DNA from: Acidobacteriota bacterium
Lineage (GTDB): Bacteria; Acidobacteriota; UBA890; WLXD01
Length of the DNA stretch: 64,000 nt
Assembly (NCBI GenBank): GCA_012103255.1
Contig: WLXD01000002.1
Span: 806,001-870,000 of the forward strand
Direction: 5' to 3'
Under the pieces are notes generated by a model. That model did not search any database and had not been told where the DNA came from. It saw nothing but the letters and a program-made list of their open reading frames with translations. Within the stretch, counting starts at the first letter, position 1, and each line of letters starts with the position of its first letter. A program made the translations under genes and the position numbers. This document shows, in pieces, positions 54,169-63,503 of this stretch.

Positions 54169-54434
54169 GAGAATCTCCTAAGTAGTTGAAATCGAAACGG
54201 GCGGCGGAGCGCCAATCGACGGCCGCGGTGGATGGTCACCGGGCTGACAGGCTGCGCCGGCACGATAAATACGGATGGATTTTTCCAATATCGTACGCTA
54301 ATCGGAGCCTAGTTCGGATTCAGGTTCCACGAGTGTATGGATTTAACCGGCACCACACGGGAAGCTGGAGTGCGACTCCTCCCGCGCTCGCTACGGAAAC
54401 AGGCCGCCGCCACCCCTTTCCTAGGACAAACACA

Positions 54435-56198
54435 ATGCTCGACCGCCTACCAATCGCGCTCATCTCGCTCGTTGCCCTAGCCGCCTGCGGTTCACAAGGT
54501 GGCGGGTCCGGCTCGGCCCCGGAGCCTGCCGACTATGTGTTTACGAACGGAACGGTCTATACGGTCGACGATCAGCACCCCGAAGCGGCGGCGGTCGCAG
54601 TAGCGGGCAACCGGATCGCGTTCGTCGGCTCGACCGCGGACGCGCAAGATCACGTCGGGCCGAACACCGAGGTCATCGATGTGGAAGGGCAGATGATCCT
54701 GCCGGGCTTCGTTTCAGCGCATGATCACCTGATTACCTCCGGGTTCCTGAAGTTCGACCTAAGCCTGTATGGCGCCTCGAGTCGCCAGGAGACTCTGGAC
54801 ATGATCGCGGACTACGCGGTCTCGCACCCCGAGGAGCCCGTCATTCTGGGCATCGGATGGGCCCCGACTGTCATGGGTGGCCTCCCAACGATGGCGGAAT
54901 TGGACGCGGCCGTCCCCGACCGGCCCGCTTTGATCGTCGAGGCCAACACCCACGAGGCCTGGTTCAACCGCGCGGCGCTGGAGACGGCTGGCATCTCGAC
55001 AGACGCCCCGGACCGCCAGCCCGGGCTCACCTATTGGGTGCGCGACGAGAGCGGCCAGATGACCGGCGTCGCTTACGAGTTCCAGTGGCTCGATATCTAC
55101 CTGGGCCTCGGACTCTGGAACCTCGAGGCATCTCTGGCGGACCTGCAGCAGCAGTACGTGGGCGTGGCCACCGAGAGCGGCATCACCACGTTCCTGGCGC
55201 CGGGCGTCTTTCTTCCCAGCACCCTGACTCAGGAGGGGCAGTTCGAGGAAGTCGAGTACGTGCTCGACTACCTCGCCGAGCTAGAAGCGGCCGACCGGCT
55301 CAGCATGCGAGTTTTCGCGGCGCCGACCCTGAAAGGGGCCACGACCGACCCCGTCGAGATCGTCGATTTCGCCGAGCGCATGTCGACGAAGTTCGATTCC
55401 GACATGCTCCGTGTTAGGGGCATCAAGATCCACCCAGAAGCAGGGCTCGTCACCAAGAACTCGCCCTTCCTGACGCCCTACGAGGGTACCGATCAGATGG
55501 GCACGTTCGGCGTGTCACCCGAGCGAATGATGGCTCTCGTGTTGGAAGCCAACGCGCGCAACCTCGACGTGTACGTGCACGTCGAGGGGAATGCCGTCGT
55601 ACGGGCTGCGATCGATGCCTTCGAAGAGTCGATTCGACTCGGGCACGACGCCAGAAATGCACTCCACCATCTGGCGTTCGTGACGCCGGTGGACTATCAG
55701 CGCATTTTGGATCTGAACATCCTAGTCAACGCCACGCCACAATTTACCACCAGCATGGCCGGACAAAACGAGTACATGGTGGAGTTCTTCGGTCAGGAGC
55801 GTGTCGACGAGCAACTCGGGCGGTATACGGATCTGGCGCACGACGGGGCGACGATCAGCATTGCCGCAGACACCCCGGGAACTCCCGCCGCAATGATGGG
55901 TCCGCTCTTCAACATGCAGGTCGCGATGACGCTGGTGGATCCGAGCGATCCGAACTCGGTTCCGTTCCCGGACGTGCGCAAGCGGCTCACTCTGGATCAG
56001 GCGATTCGAGCCGTCACGCTAGACGCCGCGCGCTTCCTGCGGATGGAGGAACAGATCGGAAGCCTTGCCGTAGGAAAGTACGCCGATCTGGTCGTTCTCG
56101 GCCGGGACCTGCGGACGGTCCCCGTCGACGAACTGCGCCACGTCGAGGTTCTCGCCACCATGATGGACGGGCGCTTCACCCACCGCGACGGATTCTGA
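54435..56198 (+). CDS. Exported YtcJ-like amidohydrolase lipoprotein (amidohydrolase family 3)
   Basis: 587 residues. Lipobox (LISLVALAAC-GS). Start YVFTNGTVYTVDDQHPEA and end IGSLAVGKYADLVVLGRDL are typical. Metal-site elements: SAHDHLITSG (HxH), GIKIHPEAG (Lys region), DVYVHVEGNAVVRAAID (His), ALHHLAFVTPVD (His) and SIAADTPGTP (Asp). The Lys-containing motif is KIHP instead of the common KxxxDG. Divergent from the ureohydrolase. ATG 54435 used; the longer upstream frame has no signal. Confidence 0.85.
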   Translation: MLDRLPIALISLVALAACGSQGGGSGSAPEPADYVFTNGTVYTVDDQHPEAAAVAVAGNRIAFVGSTADAQDHVGPNTEVIDVEGQMILPGFVSAHDHLITSGFLKFDLSLYGASSRQETLDMIADYAVSHPEEPVILGIGWAPTVMGGLPTMAELDAAVPDRPALIVEANTHEAWFNRAALETAGISTDAPDRQPGLTYWVRDESGQMTGVAYEFQWLDIYLGLGLWNLEASLADLQQQYVGVATESGITTFLAPGVFLPSTLTQEGQFEEVEYVLDYLAELEAADRLSMRVFAAPTLKGATTDPVEIVDFAERMSTKFDSDMLRVRGIKIHPEAGLVTKNSPFLTPYEGTDQMGTFGVSPERMMALVLEANARNLDVYVHVEGNAVVRAAIDAFEESIRLGHDARNALHHLAFVTPVDYQRILDLNILVNATPQFTTSMAGQNEYMVEFFGQERVDEQLGRYTDLAHDGATISIAADTPGTPAAMMGPLFNMQVAMTLVDPSDPNSVPFPDVRKRLTLDQAIRAVTLDAARFLRMEEQIGSLAVGKYADLVVLGRDLRTVPVDELRHVEVLATMMDGRFTHRDGF

Positions 56199-56582
56199 GT
56201 TGAGCGCGCGGCGGAGGCCGGAGTTTCGATTCGCCCTCCGGCCGCTGTCTTCTTTGCGGGCGGCCCACACGCTTGAACACGACCTCACGACTGAAGATCG
56301 TCCGAGCAACCCAACCACACCCTGACCTTCTACCCTGCGTCAACAGGTCCGGCCCGTCCTGCCAGCCAACGCGGTTCGGGCTTCACTCGTGCATCACACC
56401 GCCGGCATGGTGCCGTGTGGTCAAGGCCATCGGATCGAGATGGCCGCCTCCCGCACGTTGGTCTGGGTCCTGTCGCCGCGGCTACATACCGGCGACACTA
56501 CGACGGGCTTCGCCCGCCAAACGGCTCAGTGGCCGGCAGTTACGAGCCTCGTGCTTTCGGCTGCGTAGGCCGGAGATCGGCG
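56199..56582. other. Convergent intergenic region, no gene recognised
   Basis: About 380 bp between two convergent stop codons. Contains one hairpin near its left end (56216-56243). Open frames cross it but show no family likeness and continue into the antisense of the S9 gene. I see no insertion-sequence ends or RNA gene. Confidence 0.55.
56216..56243 (+). terminator. Weak intrinsic terminator
   Basis: Eight-bp stem GGCCGGAG/CTCCGGCC, 12-base loop, followed by GCTGTCTTCTTT. Eighteen bp past the amidohydrolase stop. Confidence 0.5.
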
Positions 56583-58682
56583 CTATTCCCGCTCAGCGGT
56601 GGTTGCCGTCATTGCCGAATCAGCTTCTTGCAGCCGCTTCGGGAGCGCATCATCCGTCATGTACCTCTCGAACCAATGCCGCAGATACAGCTGGGTCCGC
56701 AGGTAGTTCGATGGCTTGGAGGATGTGCCGTGCCACTCGTCGTTGAAGCGGATCATGGCGGCGGGGATGCGGAGGACCTGGAGGGCGCCGTAGAACTCTT
56801 CGGTCTGGGAGATCGGAGTGCGGAGGTCGTTGACGCCGGTCATGAGCATGGTGGGCGTGGTGACGTTGCCGACGTACATGAGGGGTGAGCGGCGCAGGTG
56901 CTCGCTGGGATCGTCCCAGGGGTAGTTGTCGAAGTTGCGGTACCAGCCGATGCCGTCGGTGGTGCCGACGAACGACAGCCAGTTGATGACCGGGCAGTTC
57001 GACGAGGCGGCGGCGAAGCGGTCGGTGTGACCCACGACCCAGGCGGTGAGGACGCCGCCGCCGGAGCAGCCGTAGACGTACATGTTGCGCTCGTCGACGT
57101 AGCCGTCGGCGATCACGCGGTCGACGCCGGCCATCAGGTCGTCGTAGTCCTTGTCGGGATAGGCGCGGTTGATGGCGTTGCCGAAGTCGGTGCCGTAGCC
57201 GGAGGAGCCGCGCGGATTGGTGTAGAGCACCACATAGCCGTTGGCGGCGTGGTTCTGCCAGCCGAAGTTGAAGCCGACGTTGTACATGCCGTGCGGGCCA
57301 CCGTGGATGGCGAGCATCAGCGGGTACTTCTGGGTCGGGTCGAAGTTGGGCGGCTTGATGATCCAGCCTTGCACGTCGAGGTCGCCGGCGGACTTGTACC
57401 AGACCTCTTCCACGTCGCCGAGTTCGATGGACGTCAGCAGGTTGTCGTTGATGTTGGTGAGGCGGCGCATCTGGGCGGGCGCGTCGACATCGAAGGCGTA
57501 GACGTCGCCAGGTTCGTGATGGCTGCCAACGGTCGCCACCGCCACGCCGGTGTCCGACACGTTCGACACCGACAGCATGTGGTTGCCATCGGTGACCTGC
57601 ACGGGCGGCTCCGCGCCGTCTGCGGGAACGAACCAGAAGTTGCGGGTGCCCTCACGCGAGACGGTGAAGAAGACGCCGGAGGAGTCGTTGCTCCAGCGGA
57701 TGTTCGAGGGAGACCGGTCGAGCGCCGGGGTGACCGACTTCATCTCGGAGCCGTCGGTGCGCATGACGTAGAGCTGGCGCTCGATGTAAGTCTGCTCCAC
57801 GAGGTGGATGCCGGTGAACGCGACCCACTCGCCGTCAGGCGAGACGGCCGGGCCGGACTCGGAGCCGGAACGGTCGGTGAGCTGGCGCGTCGTGCCGGTG
57901 GCCACGTCGAGCGCGTACACCGCGCTCTGGCGCCACTCGTACTCCCACTCCGGCGACAGGTTGCCCGAGAAGTACATGGTCGAGCCGTCGGGACTCCAGG
58001 AGGGCGAGCCGTAGTTGTAGTCGCCCTGCGACAGCTGCCGCACCGGGCCGCCAGTCGCATTGACCACGAAGATGTGGCGATGACCTTCCTCGATGAAGCC
58101 CTGGCGATCACGGCGGTATACAGCGCGCTCGACGATGCGCGGGTTGCTGGTCCAGCTGGCGCCCTCGGGCCGCGAAGGCATCTTGATCGGCCAGGCGCGG
58201 CTGTCGGGCACGAGCATGGTGAAAGCGATCGAATCGCCGTCGGGCGACCAGGTGATTGCGCCTGGCGACTCGTCGACGCGCGTGATTTGCGAGGCAGCGC
58301 CCTCGGCGTCCATCCAGCGCACCCAGATCTGCGATCCCTTGGGCTCACCCGAGGCGCGATAGGCGATGCGTGTGCCATCCGGCGACCAGACGGCGCCAGA
58401 ACCGTCGACCAGCTTCCTCTTGCGCGAGCCATCGGCGCTCATGATCCAGAGCTCGCTCTCGCGCGCGTCATTGACCGAGTCGATCCACGACCGCGTGTAG
58501 ACGATGCGTGTGCCGTCCGGAGAGATCACCGGGCCACCCACACTCTGCATCTGCAGGTAGTGGTCGAGGCTGAGCCGGCTCTTACCGGACATCTCCTGTG
58601 CGCTGGCGGGCGCGGTGCCCAGAACGACGAAGAACATCGCGGCCAAGGCCGCGGCGAAAGCAGGGCGGACGAGCGTGCGCAT
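56583..58682 (-). CDS. Secreted S9-family prolyl oligopeptidase/dipeptidyl peptidase
   Basis: 699 residues. Signal peptide (AAALAAMFFVVLGTAPASAQ). N-terminal propeller with ISPDGTRIVYTRSW, WSPDGDSIAFTM, WSPDGSTMYFSG, then the alpha/beta hydrolase domain: MLAIHGGPHGMY, nucleophile YGCSGGGVLTAWVV, Asp in TGVNDLRTPI and His in NDEWHGTSS. Cleaves short peptides, often after proline. Catalytic triad complete. Confidence 0.92.
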   Translation of the reverse strand: MRTLVRPAFAAALAAMFFVVLGTAPASAQEMSGKSRLSLDHYLQMQSVGGPVISPDGTRIVYTRSWIDSVNDARESELWIMSADGSRKRKLVDGSGAVWSPDGTRIAYRASGEPKGSQIWVRWMDAEGAASQITRVDESPGAITWSPDGDSIAFTMLVPDSRAWPIKMPSRPEGASWTSNPRIVERAVYRRDRQGFIEEGHRHIFVVNATGGPVRQLSQGDYNYGSPSWSPDGSTMYFSGNLSPEWEYEWRQSAVYALDVATGTTRQLTDRSGSESGPAVSPDGEWVAFTGIHLVEQTYIERQLYVMRTDGSEMKSVTPALDRSPSNIRWSNDSSGVFFTVSREGTRNFWFVPADGAEPPVQVTDGNHMLSVSNVSDTGVAVATVGSHHEPGDVYAFDVDAPAQMRRLTNINDNLLTSIELGDVEEVWYKSAGDLDVQGWIIKPPNFDPTQKYPLMLAIHGGPHGMYNVGFNFGWQNHAANGYVVLYTNPRGSSGYGTDFGNAINRAYPDKDYDDLMAGVDRVIADGYVDERNMYVYGCSGGGVLTAWVVGHTDRFAAASSNCPVINWLSFVGTTDGIGWYRNFDNYPWDDPSEHLRRSPLMYVGNVTTPTMLMTGVNDLRTPISQTEEFYGALQVLRIPAAMIRFNDEWHGTSSKPSNYLRTQLYLRHWFERYMTDDALPKRLQEADSAMTATTAERE

Positions 58683-58785
58683 CGGGAACCTCTCAAGACG
58701 ATGGTCGGGGTGTACGACTTCCGTACGGCCGCAAGCAAATCACGTTGCGCGGCCGTCTTCCACAGAGATGGACCTGACGCGCGGG

Positions 58786-59316
58786 CTAGATGAGGCCTTC
58801 GTCCCGGGCGCGGCGTAGCCACTCGAGTCGAGACTCCAGCCACAGCCGCTGCAGAGCTTTCGACCACTCCTCATCGTCATCCGGCGGCACCTGCGGGTTT
58901 GCGTGCAGACGCTCTAGCTCGGCCGTGACCCCGACGATCATCTCTTCGTAGTCGGCGGCCGCGACGGCGGATTTGAAGCTGAGCCGGGTGCGGAGCGGGT
59001 CAAAGCCGAAGCCGGCAGCGCGGTGCACGTCGCTAAACCAGATAGAGGCCGCTTCAAGCCCCGCGTCAGTGAGCGCCAGCGTTCGGCCGGGCCGACCGCG
59101 CCCGCCGGTTGCGATCGGGCCCTGCTCCAGATAGCCGCGCTCGACCAAGCGCCTGACCAGCGGGTACACCGCTCCGGCGCTCCCGCTCCAGACCTCCGAG
59201 GGCGACTGTTCGAAGACCCGTTTGAGGCGGTAGGCCGTGCACGGGCCGAGCTGGCGCACGACGGTGAGCGCAGCGCCTTCAAGCTCCGTCAGTTCTGTGG
59301 CCACGGCCTGCTCCAT
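58786..59316 (-). CDS. PadR-family regulator, long form
   Basis: 176 residues: winged helix (ELEGAALTVVRQLGPCTAY, AGAVYPLVRRLVERGYLEQG, RPGRTLALTDAGLEA) plus a helical C-terminal extension (YEEMIVGVTAELERLHANP) as in the PadR/AphA long class, used for dimerisation. Unlike the other PadR genes here it has no permease partner; it is divergent from the retropepsin-like gene and behind it lies the S9 peptidase, both plausible targets. Confidence 0.85.
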   Translation of the reverse strand: MEQAVATELTELEGAALTVVRQLGPCTAYRLKRVFEQSPSEVWSGSAGAVYPLVRRLVERGYLEQGPIATGGRGRPGRTLALTDAGLEAASIWFSDVHRAAGFGFDPLRTRLSFKSAVAAADYEEMIVGVTAELERLHANPQVPPDDDEEWSKALQRLWLESRLEWLRRARDEGLI

Positions 59317-59359
59317 CGCGGACGTCCGACAAGTCCTTGCGTGGGTTTCGTTGATGCTT

Positions 59360-59381
59360 TATTACTAATCGTACTATTACT
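59360..59381. promoter_or_regulatory. Direct repeats between PadR and retropepsin-like genes
   Basis: TATTACT at 59360-59366 and 59375-59381, period 15 bp, in an A+T-rich stretch in the divergent promoter region. Candidate binding site for the adjacent long-form PadR. Confidence 0.45.
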
Positions 59382-59411
59382 CAATCGATGCCCCGCTCCG
59401 GAGACCTCTAC

Positions 59412-60587
59412 ATGCCACAGCGACCCAAGTCGATGGGCCGAAACATACTCCTTCCAGCCGCACTCCTGGTCGTAGGCAGCGTCTCGATGGGAGTCGCGGC
59501 ACAGGCCCCGGCACCGATCACGTTGCCGCTTGACGTAGAGGGTGGCGGAGGAAGGCCGCTGATCACGGTGTCCATCGGCGGCACCGAGTTGGAGTTCATC
59601 CTCGATAGCGGTGCCCCGAGTGGACTCATCGTGGAGAGTGTCGCCGCCGCGGCCGGGGCGCGGCGCCTGGGCGCAACCACGATCAACAGTCCGCTAGGCG
59701 GCGAAGGGCTCGCAGCAGAACGTGTCTCGGTGGGGAGCCTCGCGGTCGGTCCGCTGGATCTGGGCGCCACCGAGTTCTACTCGATCGCTGACGACGCGTT
59801 CCCGTTGCCAGGCGGAGCAGCGGGAGTTCTACCGCTTGCCCGACTGGCTCAGGACCACGTTGTGATCCTGGACCTGGCGGCTGGTGCGGTGCAGCTGACG
59901 CCGTCGGCCCCCGCGGGGGTCACTTGGTCTGCGCTCGATCGCGGGGATGGTCAGATGACCGCGATGTTGAGCGTCGGCGGCACCGAGATCCCGACCCACA
60001 TCGATACAGGAAGCCCTGGCGGGGTGATGCTGCCCCTGCACTACGCTGAGACGCTCGGCGTCGCGGACTCCCTCGAGGTCATCGGGCGGATGCGCACCAT
60101 CGATGCAGAACGTGACATCCACAGCGTCGCGTACGTGGAGCCGATCCGCCTGGGCGGCGCGGAACTCGCTCTCGAGAATCTCCGCTTCGCCGACTTGCCG
60201 GCGGGCAATCTGGGTGGCGCAGCCCTCGTGGGACACGTGTTCATCCTCGACCGCGGCGCGCAGCGTTTCGCGCTTGCCCGCTCCGGTGCACGCAACGCAG
60301 CGACGCCGACGGGAGGCGCCCGGCGCGTTGTTTCTAACGCTGGTGGTGAGCCGCCGCGACTCGGATTGCGAGCAGCGCCGGGCGCGGACGCGATTCAGGT
60401 GATGGGCACGGACCCCGGCTCCCGCGCCGAGCGGGCGGGGCTACTCGCAGGCGACCGTGTGGTCGCGATCAATGGTGTCGCAATCGCGCAGATCCCGCAG
60501 GCTGAACTCCGTGAGCGCTTCGGCGCTATGCCACTGGTTCTCACCGTCGAGCGCGACGGCGAGAACATCGAGATCGAGGTTCCCTAG
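59412..60587 (+). CDS. Exported two-lobed retropepsin-like protease with PDZ domain
   Basis: 391 residues from ATG 59412 (GGAG nine bases upstream). Signal peptide (LLPAALLVVGSVSMGVAAQ). Two retropepsin-like halves, each with its own catalytic Asp: LEFILDSGAPSGLIVE near residue 60 and IPTHIDTGSPGGVMLP near 200, the second followed by LVGHVFILDRGAQRFAL. The last ~90 residues form a PDZ domain (GTDPGSRAERAGLLAGDRVV, AINGVAIAQIPQAELRERF). Probable periplasmic aspartyl protease. Confidence 0.82.
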   Translation: MPQRPKSMGRNILLPAALLVVGSVSMGVAAQAPAPITLPLDVEGGGGRPLITVSIGGTELEFILDSGAPSGLIVESVAAAAGARRLGATTINSPLGGEGLAAERVSVGSLAVGPLDLGATEFYSIADDAFPLPGGAAGVLPLARLAQDHVVILDLAAGAVQLTPSAPAGVTWSALDRGDGQMTAMLSVGGTEIPTHIDTGSPGGVMLPLHYAETLGVADSLEVIGRMRTIDAERDIHSVAYVEPIRLGGAELALENLRFADLPAGNLGGAALVGHVFILDRGAQRFALARSGARNAATPTGGARRVVSNAGGEPPRLGLRAAPGADAIQVMGTDPGSRAERAGLLAGDRVVAINGVAIAQIPQAELRERFGAMPLVLTVERDGENIEIEVP

Positions 60588-62032
60588 TCGAGCGCGTCCG
60601 AGTACCGCTGTGCTGCGTAGAGGTTGATCTCGCCGTCGGCGCGCTTCTCCTCCGCGTACGCGAGCGCCGGGCCGCCACGCAAAACATCCATGAGCACGTG
60701 CAAGGCCAGACCAGCGAGCGCCGGCGGCAAGTCGATCAGGGCGCTGCCGTGCTTCTTGATCGTCACAACCCGATTCAGATGAGTCGTGCCAGTTGAGTCA
60801 ATAACCTGCACCCGTGCGCGCGTCTTCTTCCGACCTGCGTTCACAACCCCGATGCGCGCTTCATCACCGGTTGCGAACGAGAGCGCTGGAATCGCTGCCC
60901 GGTCGGCGAACGCCATGTCCGCCGTGTAGGTCGGTAGGGCAGTGCCGAACTGCGGCTCGCCGCTAGACCGGCCCTGCGGGGCCGCGATTGTGTCAATCGA
61001 GACGATCGATTCCACGACCGTCCGCGGCTTCGCCGAAGTCCCGGTAACGATGATGATCTCTTCCGCACTGAAGAAGTCGTTGGCATCGTCGATCACCACT
61101 GACTTGCTCTCCGGAACCTTGACCGTCCGCTTCTTGCCCGCGCGCTTGCCGCTCGGTTTGTACGCCGTGAGCCGGACCTTCGCCGTGCCGGGGCCGATGT
61201 TGTAAATCTTGAGTGACGTCGTGGCGGTTCCGTCCTCGCTGGCGTAGACGAACGGAGCGATCTGCGTCCGTCCGAGCAAAGCGGTCAGCAGACCTCCAGG
61301 GGTCACGAGTCGGTCTCCGGTATTTGCGTAGTCGGTAACCCGGTACGCGCTCGAGGCCTGTGGATCGTCCGGTGCTCCGCCCGGCGTGAACACCTGCTGG
61401 CATCCAGCATCCAAGTCGAGGAACGGCAGAGGGCCGCTCTGGGATGGGTCCATCAAGGTGTTGGCGTACGGGGCGTGATCCCAGTGGGTCACAGAGATCG
61501 AGTTGTTGTCCGCGTCGTTGCAGAAATTGTCGACTGCCCGCGGCGTCGGTGTGGGGTTCCACAGGAGCGCCGAACTGGTCACCGTGCGGGCCTCGTTGAA
61601 GGGCAGGCTGCCGAGATAGTTCGAGCCTCCCTTCGGGCCTGGAGGCAGGCCGATCGGCGTCTTCGAGCCGCCAGGATTGGTTCGTACGACGCTCGTGGCG
61701 ATTGGCGTGTCGGAAGTCACAACACACGACCCGATGAACCCCTCGGGAAGCGATAGATCGACGTCCGCTACCCCGTCGACGCCGAAGTCGATGTTCCTGT
61801 GTCTCCGCTTGACCTTGCCGCGATCGTTGTAGACGTCGATGTCCACCTGGGCGCCGGGCGCCACATTGACGATGCTGATCGTCGACCGATTCATGCATGG
61901 CAGCGTGAGGAACTGCTCGCCGTCGCGGACGGCAAGCGTCCCGTCCTGGGCACCCGATCGAGCCGGCACGATTGAGAGAAAAGCCAAGGTCAGGGCGAGC
62001 CAGAGCGGTAGCCGGCGGGGCGAGGCAGTCAT
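60584..62032 (-). CDS. Large secreted protein, unknown function
   Basis: 482 residues. Signal peptide (PLWLALTLAFLSIVPARSGAQ). Body is strand-rich and Gly/Asn/Thr-rich, with Lys/Arg patches (RGKVKRRHRNIDFGVDGVAD; KPSGKRAGKKRTVKVPES; NAGRKKTRARVQVIDSTGTT), each followed by a hydrophobic strand, suggesting repeated immunoglobulin-like domains. No catalytic motif seen. ATG 62032 preferred since the signal starts there. Its TAG and the TAG of the opposing gene share one CTAG. Confidence 0.65.
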   Translation of the reverse strand: MTASPRRLPLWLALTLAFLSIVPARSGAQDGTLAVRDGEQFLTLPCMNRSTISIVNVAPGAQVDIDVYNDRGKVKRRHRNIDFGVDGVADVDLSLPEGFIGSCVVTSDTPIATSVVRTNPGGSKTPIGLPPGPKGGSNYLGSLPFNEARTVTSSALLWNPTPTPRAVDNFCNDADNNSISVTHWDHAPYANTLMDPSQSGPLPFLDLDAGCQQVFTPGGAPDDPQASSAYRVTDYANTGDRLVTPGGLLTALLGRTQIAPFVYASEDGTATTSLKIYNIGPGTAKVRLTAYKPSGKRAGKKRTVKVPESKSVVIDDANDFFSAEEIIIVTGTSAKPRTVVESIVSIDTIAAPQGRSSGEPQFGTALPTYTADMAFADRAAIPALSFATGDEARIGVVNAGRKKTRARVQVIDSTGTTHLNRVVTIKKHGSALIDLPPALAGLALHVLMDVLRGGPALAYAEEKRADGEINLYAAQRYSDALD

Positions 62033-62168
62033 TCGACATCCCGGTGCTGCGGGGTCTGCGTGGTAGACGGGTTCGTTTGCAGAGCTTGGACCAGCGTGTC
62101 CGCGCACGTCAATGCGATCGGTCGCACGGGGCGCTCCCTATGCAGCCGCAATTCGTGGCATGACTCAT

Positions 62169-62187
62169 TGTACCTGACTATGGTACA
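62169..62187. promoter_or_regulatory. Candidate GntR operator
   Basis: Six-bp arms TGTACC (62169-62174) and GGTACA (62182-62187), spacer TGACTAT, nine bp before the GntR start codon. Consistent with autoregulation. Confidence 0.65.
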
Positions 62188-62195
62188 TTCATTTG

Positions 62196-62600
62196 ATGAT
62201 CACAATCGACACGGAATCCTCGACACCACTGGTTGACCAGGTTGCGGACGAACTGCGCTACGCGATCGCCACCGGGCAACTCCGCCCTGGCGACGCGCTC
62301 CCACCGGTTCGACAGCTCGCCACGGATCTTCGAATTCACTTCAACACCGTGGCGCGCGCCTATCGCGCCCTGGAGGCTGAAGGGCTGCTGCGTTCTGCGC
62401 GCGGACGCGGCACGCGCGTCACGGCGGCTCGCACTAGCGGCGCGGTACCCACGGACCCGTCATTGCAGGCGGCATTCCGCGATGCGCTCACCAAGGCGAG
62501 GCTAGTGGGTATGAATCGGACGCTCGTGGAGCAATTGCTCGGCGACGAAGTTGAACGACTCTGGTCGGGTGCCTCCCCTGCCTCGGGTGTCGAACGATGA
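62196..62600 (+). CDS. GntR-family regulator, YtrA subfamily
   Basis: 134 residues. Winged helix with PLVDQVADELRYAIATGQLR, PGDALPPVRQLATDLRIHFN, TVARAYRALEAEGLLRSARG, and the short C-terminal dimerisation tail that defines YtrA-type proteins. ATG 62196 chosen over adjacent TTG. Coupled by ATGA to the membrane protein downstream, whose expression it probably represses together with its own. Confidence 0.88.
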   Translation: MITIDTESSTPLVDQVADELRYAIATGQLRPGDALPPVRQLATDLRIHFNTVARAYRALEAEGLLRSARGRGTRVTAARTSGAVPTDPSLQAAFRDALTKARLVGMNRTLVEQLLGDEVERLWSGASPASGVER

Positions 62601-63397
62601 TGGTGCCTCTGCTCGTGGCGTTGTTCATGGTGGTTCCGGTCGCAGTCGCGTGGGCCCGGTCGACCGGCCACAGTCACGCCGACCCCGAGACCATTCGCGC
62701 GGCTCGATGGCGCCTCACCTGGACCGCCCTGCTGCTCGCGAGCATTACCGTGGCGCATGCGGTTTTCGAACGGTGGATCGGTGCTCGATCGACGATGCTG
62801 GCGCCGGCACCGACCATATTCATGGCCTGGGTGCCACTCGCCTCCCTTGTGCGCTATTTCATGCTTCTCGATGGCCCGCCCGACCGAGTTGGAGGCGGCC
62901 GCCGCGCTGCGAGCCTCTCGCCACGTCAGGCCCCGCGCACGATCCGACTCACGTGGTTCGGACTAGCCATCGGTTGGTTTCTCTGTGCCCTGGCCATCGG
63001 CCGGATGCTGTGGGCCACGCCAAACCTAGTGGCCGTCTGCCTCCTGCTGATCGCTGCAATGTGGCTAGGGCTCGGTTACCTGCTCGCCGCACGTCAACGC
63101 GACGGCGAAGCCGAGACGTTTCGTGGCGACAGCGAAGCGTCGAATCGTGTGCTGGCCACCGCCTATGCACAGCGCCGTCTGCTCACCGACTGGACCTCCG
63201 TCGTCCTGTTCTCGTTTTCCGCGACGCTGCACATTGCCCTGGCAGCGGCAATGGCGTCTCAGCCGGGCGGTCTTCGGGCACGGTGGTTGCCGTATGCCGT
63301 TGTCGTTTTCGCGATCATCGGCATGGTGCACGGTCTGTTGAGACGACGCCTCGATGCAAACATCGCCGCACAGTTGGATGCACACCCGGCCGGCTAG
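62597..63397 (+). CDS. Multi-TM membrane protein, unknown, GntR partner
   Basis: 266 residues with about six TM segments (VPLLVALFMVVPVAVAWA, LTWTALLLASITVAHAVF, FMAWVPLASLVRYFML, LTWFGLAIGWFLCALAIG, LVAVCLLLIAAMWLGLGY, YAVVVFAIIGMVHGL). YtrA-type regulators usually control an ABC transporter; here no ATPase follows. Function unknown. Confidence 0.7.
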   Translation: MMVPLLVALFMVVPVAVAWARSTGHSHADPETIRAARWRLTWTALLLASITVAHAVFERWIGARSTMLAPAPTIFMAWVPLASLVRYFMLLDGPPDRVGGGRRAASLSPRQAPRTIRLTWFGLAIGWFLCALAIGRMLWATPNLVAVCLLLIAAMWLGLGYLLAARQRDGEAETFRGDSEASNRVLATAYAQRRLLTDWTSVVLFSFSATLHIALAAAMASQPGGLRARWLPYAVVVFAIIGMVHGLLRRRLDANIAAQLDAHPAG

Positions 63398-63426
63398 GCC
63401 CGAGCCTAGCCAACCCTCAGGTTCAC

Positions 63427-63446
63427 CTCAGGACTTCCTGAGTTCT
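63427..63446 (+). terminator. Weak hairpin, possible terminator
   Basis: Six-bp stem CTCAGG/CCTGAG with ACTT loop, then TTCT. Thirty bp after the membrane-protein stop. Confidence 0.35.
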
Positions 63447-63503
63447 GCCGGATACGGGGTCCGGGCCATTGCCAGCTCAGCGCCGCGACGGTAGCGTCGA
63501 AGG

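Noticed and set aside
52417-54189. 590-codon open frame on the plus strand
   Set aside because: Antisense of the ureohydrolase gene, which has all metal ligands. No signal or domain seen in the antisense product.
56199-56582. Remnant of an insertion sequence or truncated gene
   Set aside because: No inverted ends, no target duplication and no transposase motif in any frame.
56898-58793. 631-codon open frame on the plus strand
   Set aside because: Antisense shadow of the S9 peptidase, whose catalytic motifs are complete; the product is low-complexity Val/Asp/Arg-rich with no family likeness. Such frames are common in G+C-rich DNA.
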